NCBI GenBank assembly: GCA_001579985.1
Contig: LRSR01003745.1
Span: forward strand, 1 to 44,174
Length of the DNA: 44,174 nucleotides
Direction of reading: 5' to 3'
Source: Hypsibius dujardini
Lineage: Eukaryota; Tardigrada; Eutardigrada; Parachela; Hypsibiidae
The position numbers were made by a program, and so were the translations under genes. A model generated the notes under the pieces. The model saw only the letters and a list, made by a program, of their open reading frames with translations, made no database searches and was not told the DNA's origin. Positions within the stretch are counted from its first letter, which is position 1. Every line of letters starts with the position of its first letter. This document shows, one piece after another, positions 44,045 through 44,174 of the stretch.

Positions 44045-44174
44045 TCACTGTCAGTCACAGACAAGCAAGTCTATTTTGATCTGCTTTATTGGACAAATAA
44101 AGTCGAAGTCCTGAGTTTCGAACGGTCACAAGAGTTTATTTTAATCGAACCGTTTGCTCGGAGTTGGCCGATGA

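Overview
The window is animal nuclear DNA. Its genes are split by GT-AG introns of about 40 to 2,300 bases, coding is sparse, and inverted-repeat transposons are everywhere. The two receptor genes carry an ANF-receptor (natriuretic-peptide/guanylate-cyclase type) ectodomain, and one further gene is a rhodopsin-family GPCR. A lineage-specific expansion of such receptors would fit a tardigrade or another ecdysozoan, but that placement is an inference and no sequence here proves it. There are no bacterial operons, CRISPR arrays or rRNA genes. | Region 1 (1 to about 9,420): a divergently transcribed gene pair is present twice in tandem, offset by about 5.4 to 5.6 kb. The minus-strand member encodes an unknown protein with a 16-residue repeat array, one membrane segment and a separate short last exon. 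The plus-strand member encodes an unknown 244-residue protein. The left pair looks intact. In the right pair the repeat array has doubled from 6 to 12 units, a 26-base deletion has cut off the normal C-terminus, and a 141-base transposon has split the plus-strand partner. A relic of a receptor exon lies between the two units. | Region 2 (about 9.4 to 22.8 kb): gene-poor. It holds two exons of an unidentified minus-strand gene, several inverted-repeat transposons, three copies of a 0.33-kb element with TG...CA ends, a 24-bp minisatellite, and a 1.06-kb inverted-repeat element whose ends look like splice sites. | Region 3 (about 22.8 to 42.4 kb): a large inverted duplication. Each arm carries a 12-exon receptor gene (copy A plus strand, copy B minus strand) encoding signal peptide, ANF-receptor ectodomain, one transmembrane helix and a tail of only about 34 to 42 residues, with no kinase-homology or cyclase domain. 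Copy A gives an uninterrupted 531-residue reading frame when the exons are joined. Copy B would give 540 residues but has lost the GT of its first splice donor. The 8.1-kb spacer contains a three-exon GPCR of 378 residues on the minus strand, whose introns hold a transposon, a hexanucleotide tract and a piece of the splice-ended element. | Region 4 (42.4 kb to the end): no convincing gene; a tRNA-like segment and one arm of the same splice-ended element family. | All exon structures were derived by hand from splice motifs, reading phase and comparison of the paired copies. None has been checked against transcripts.
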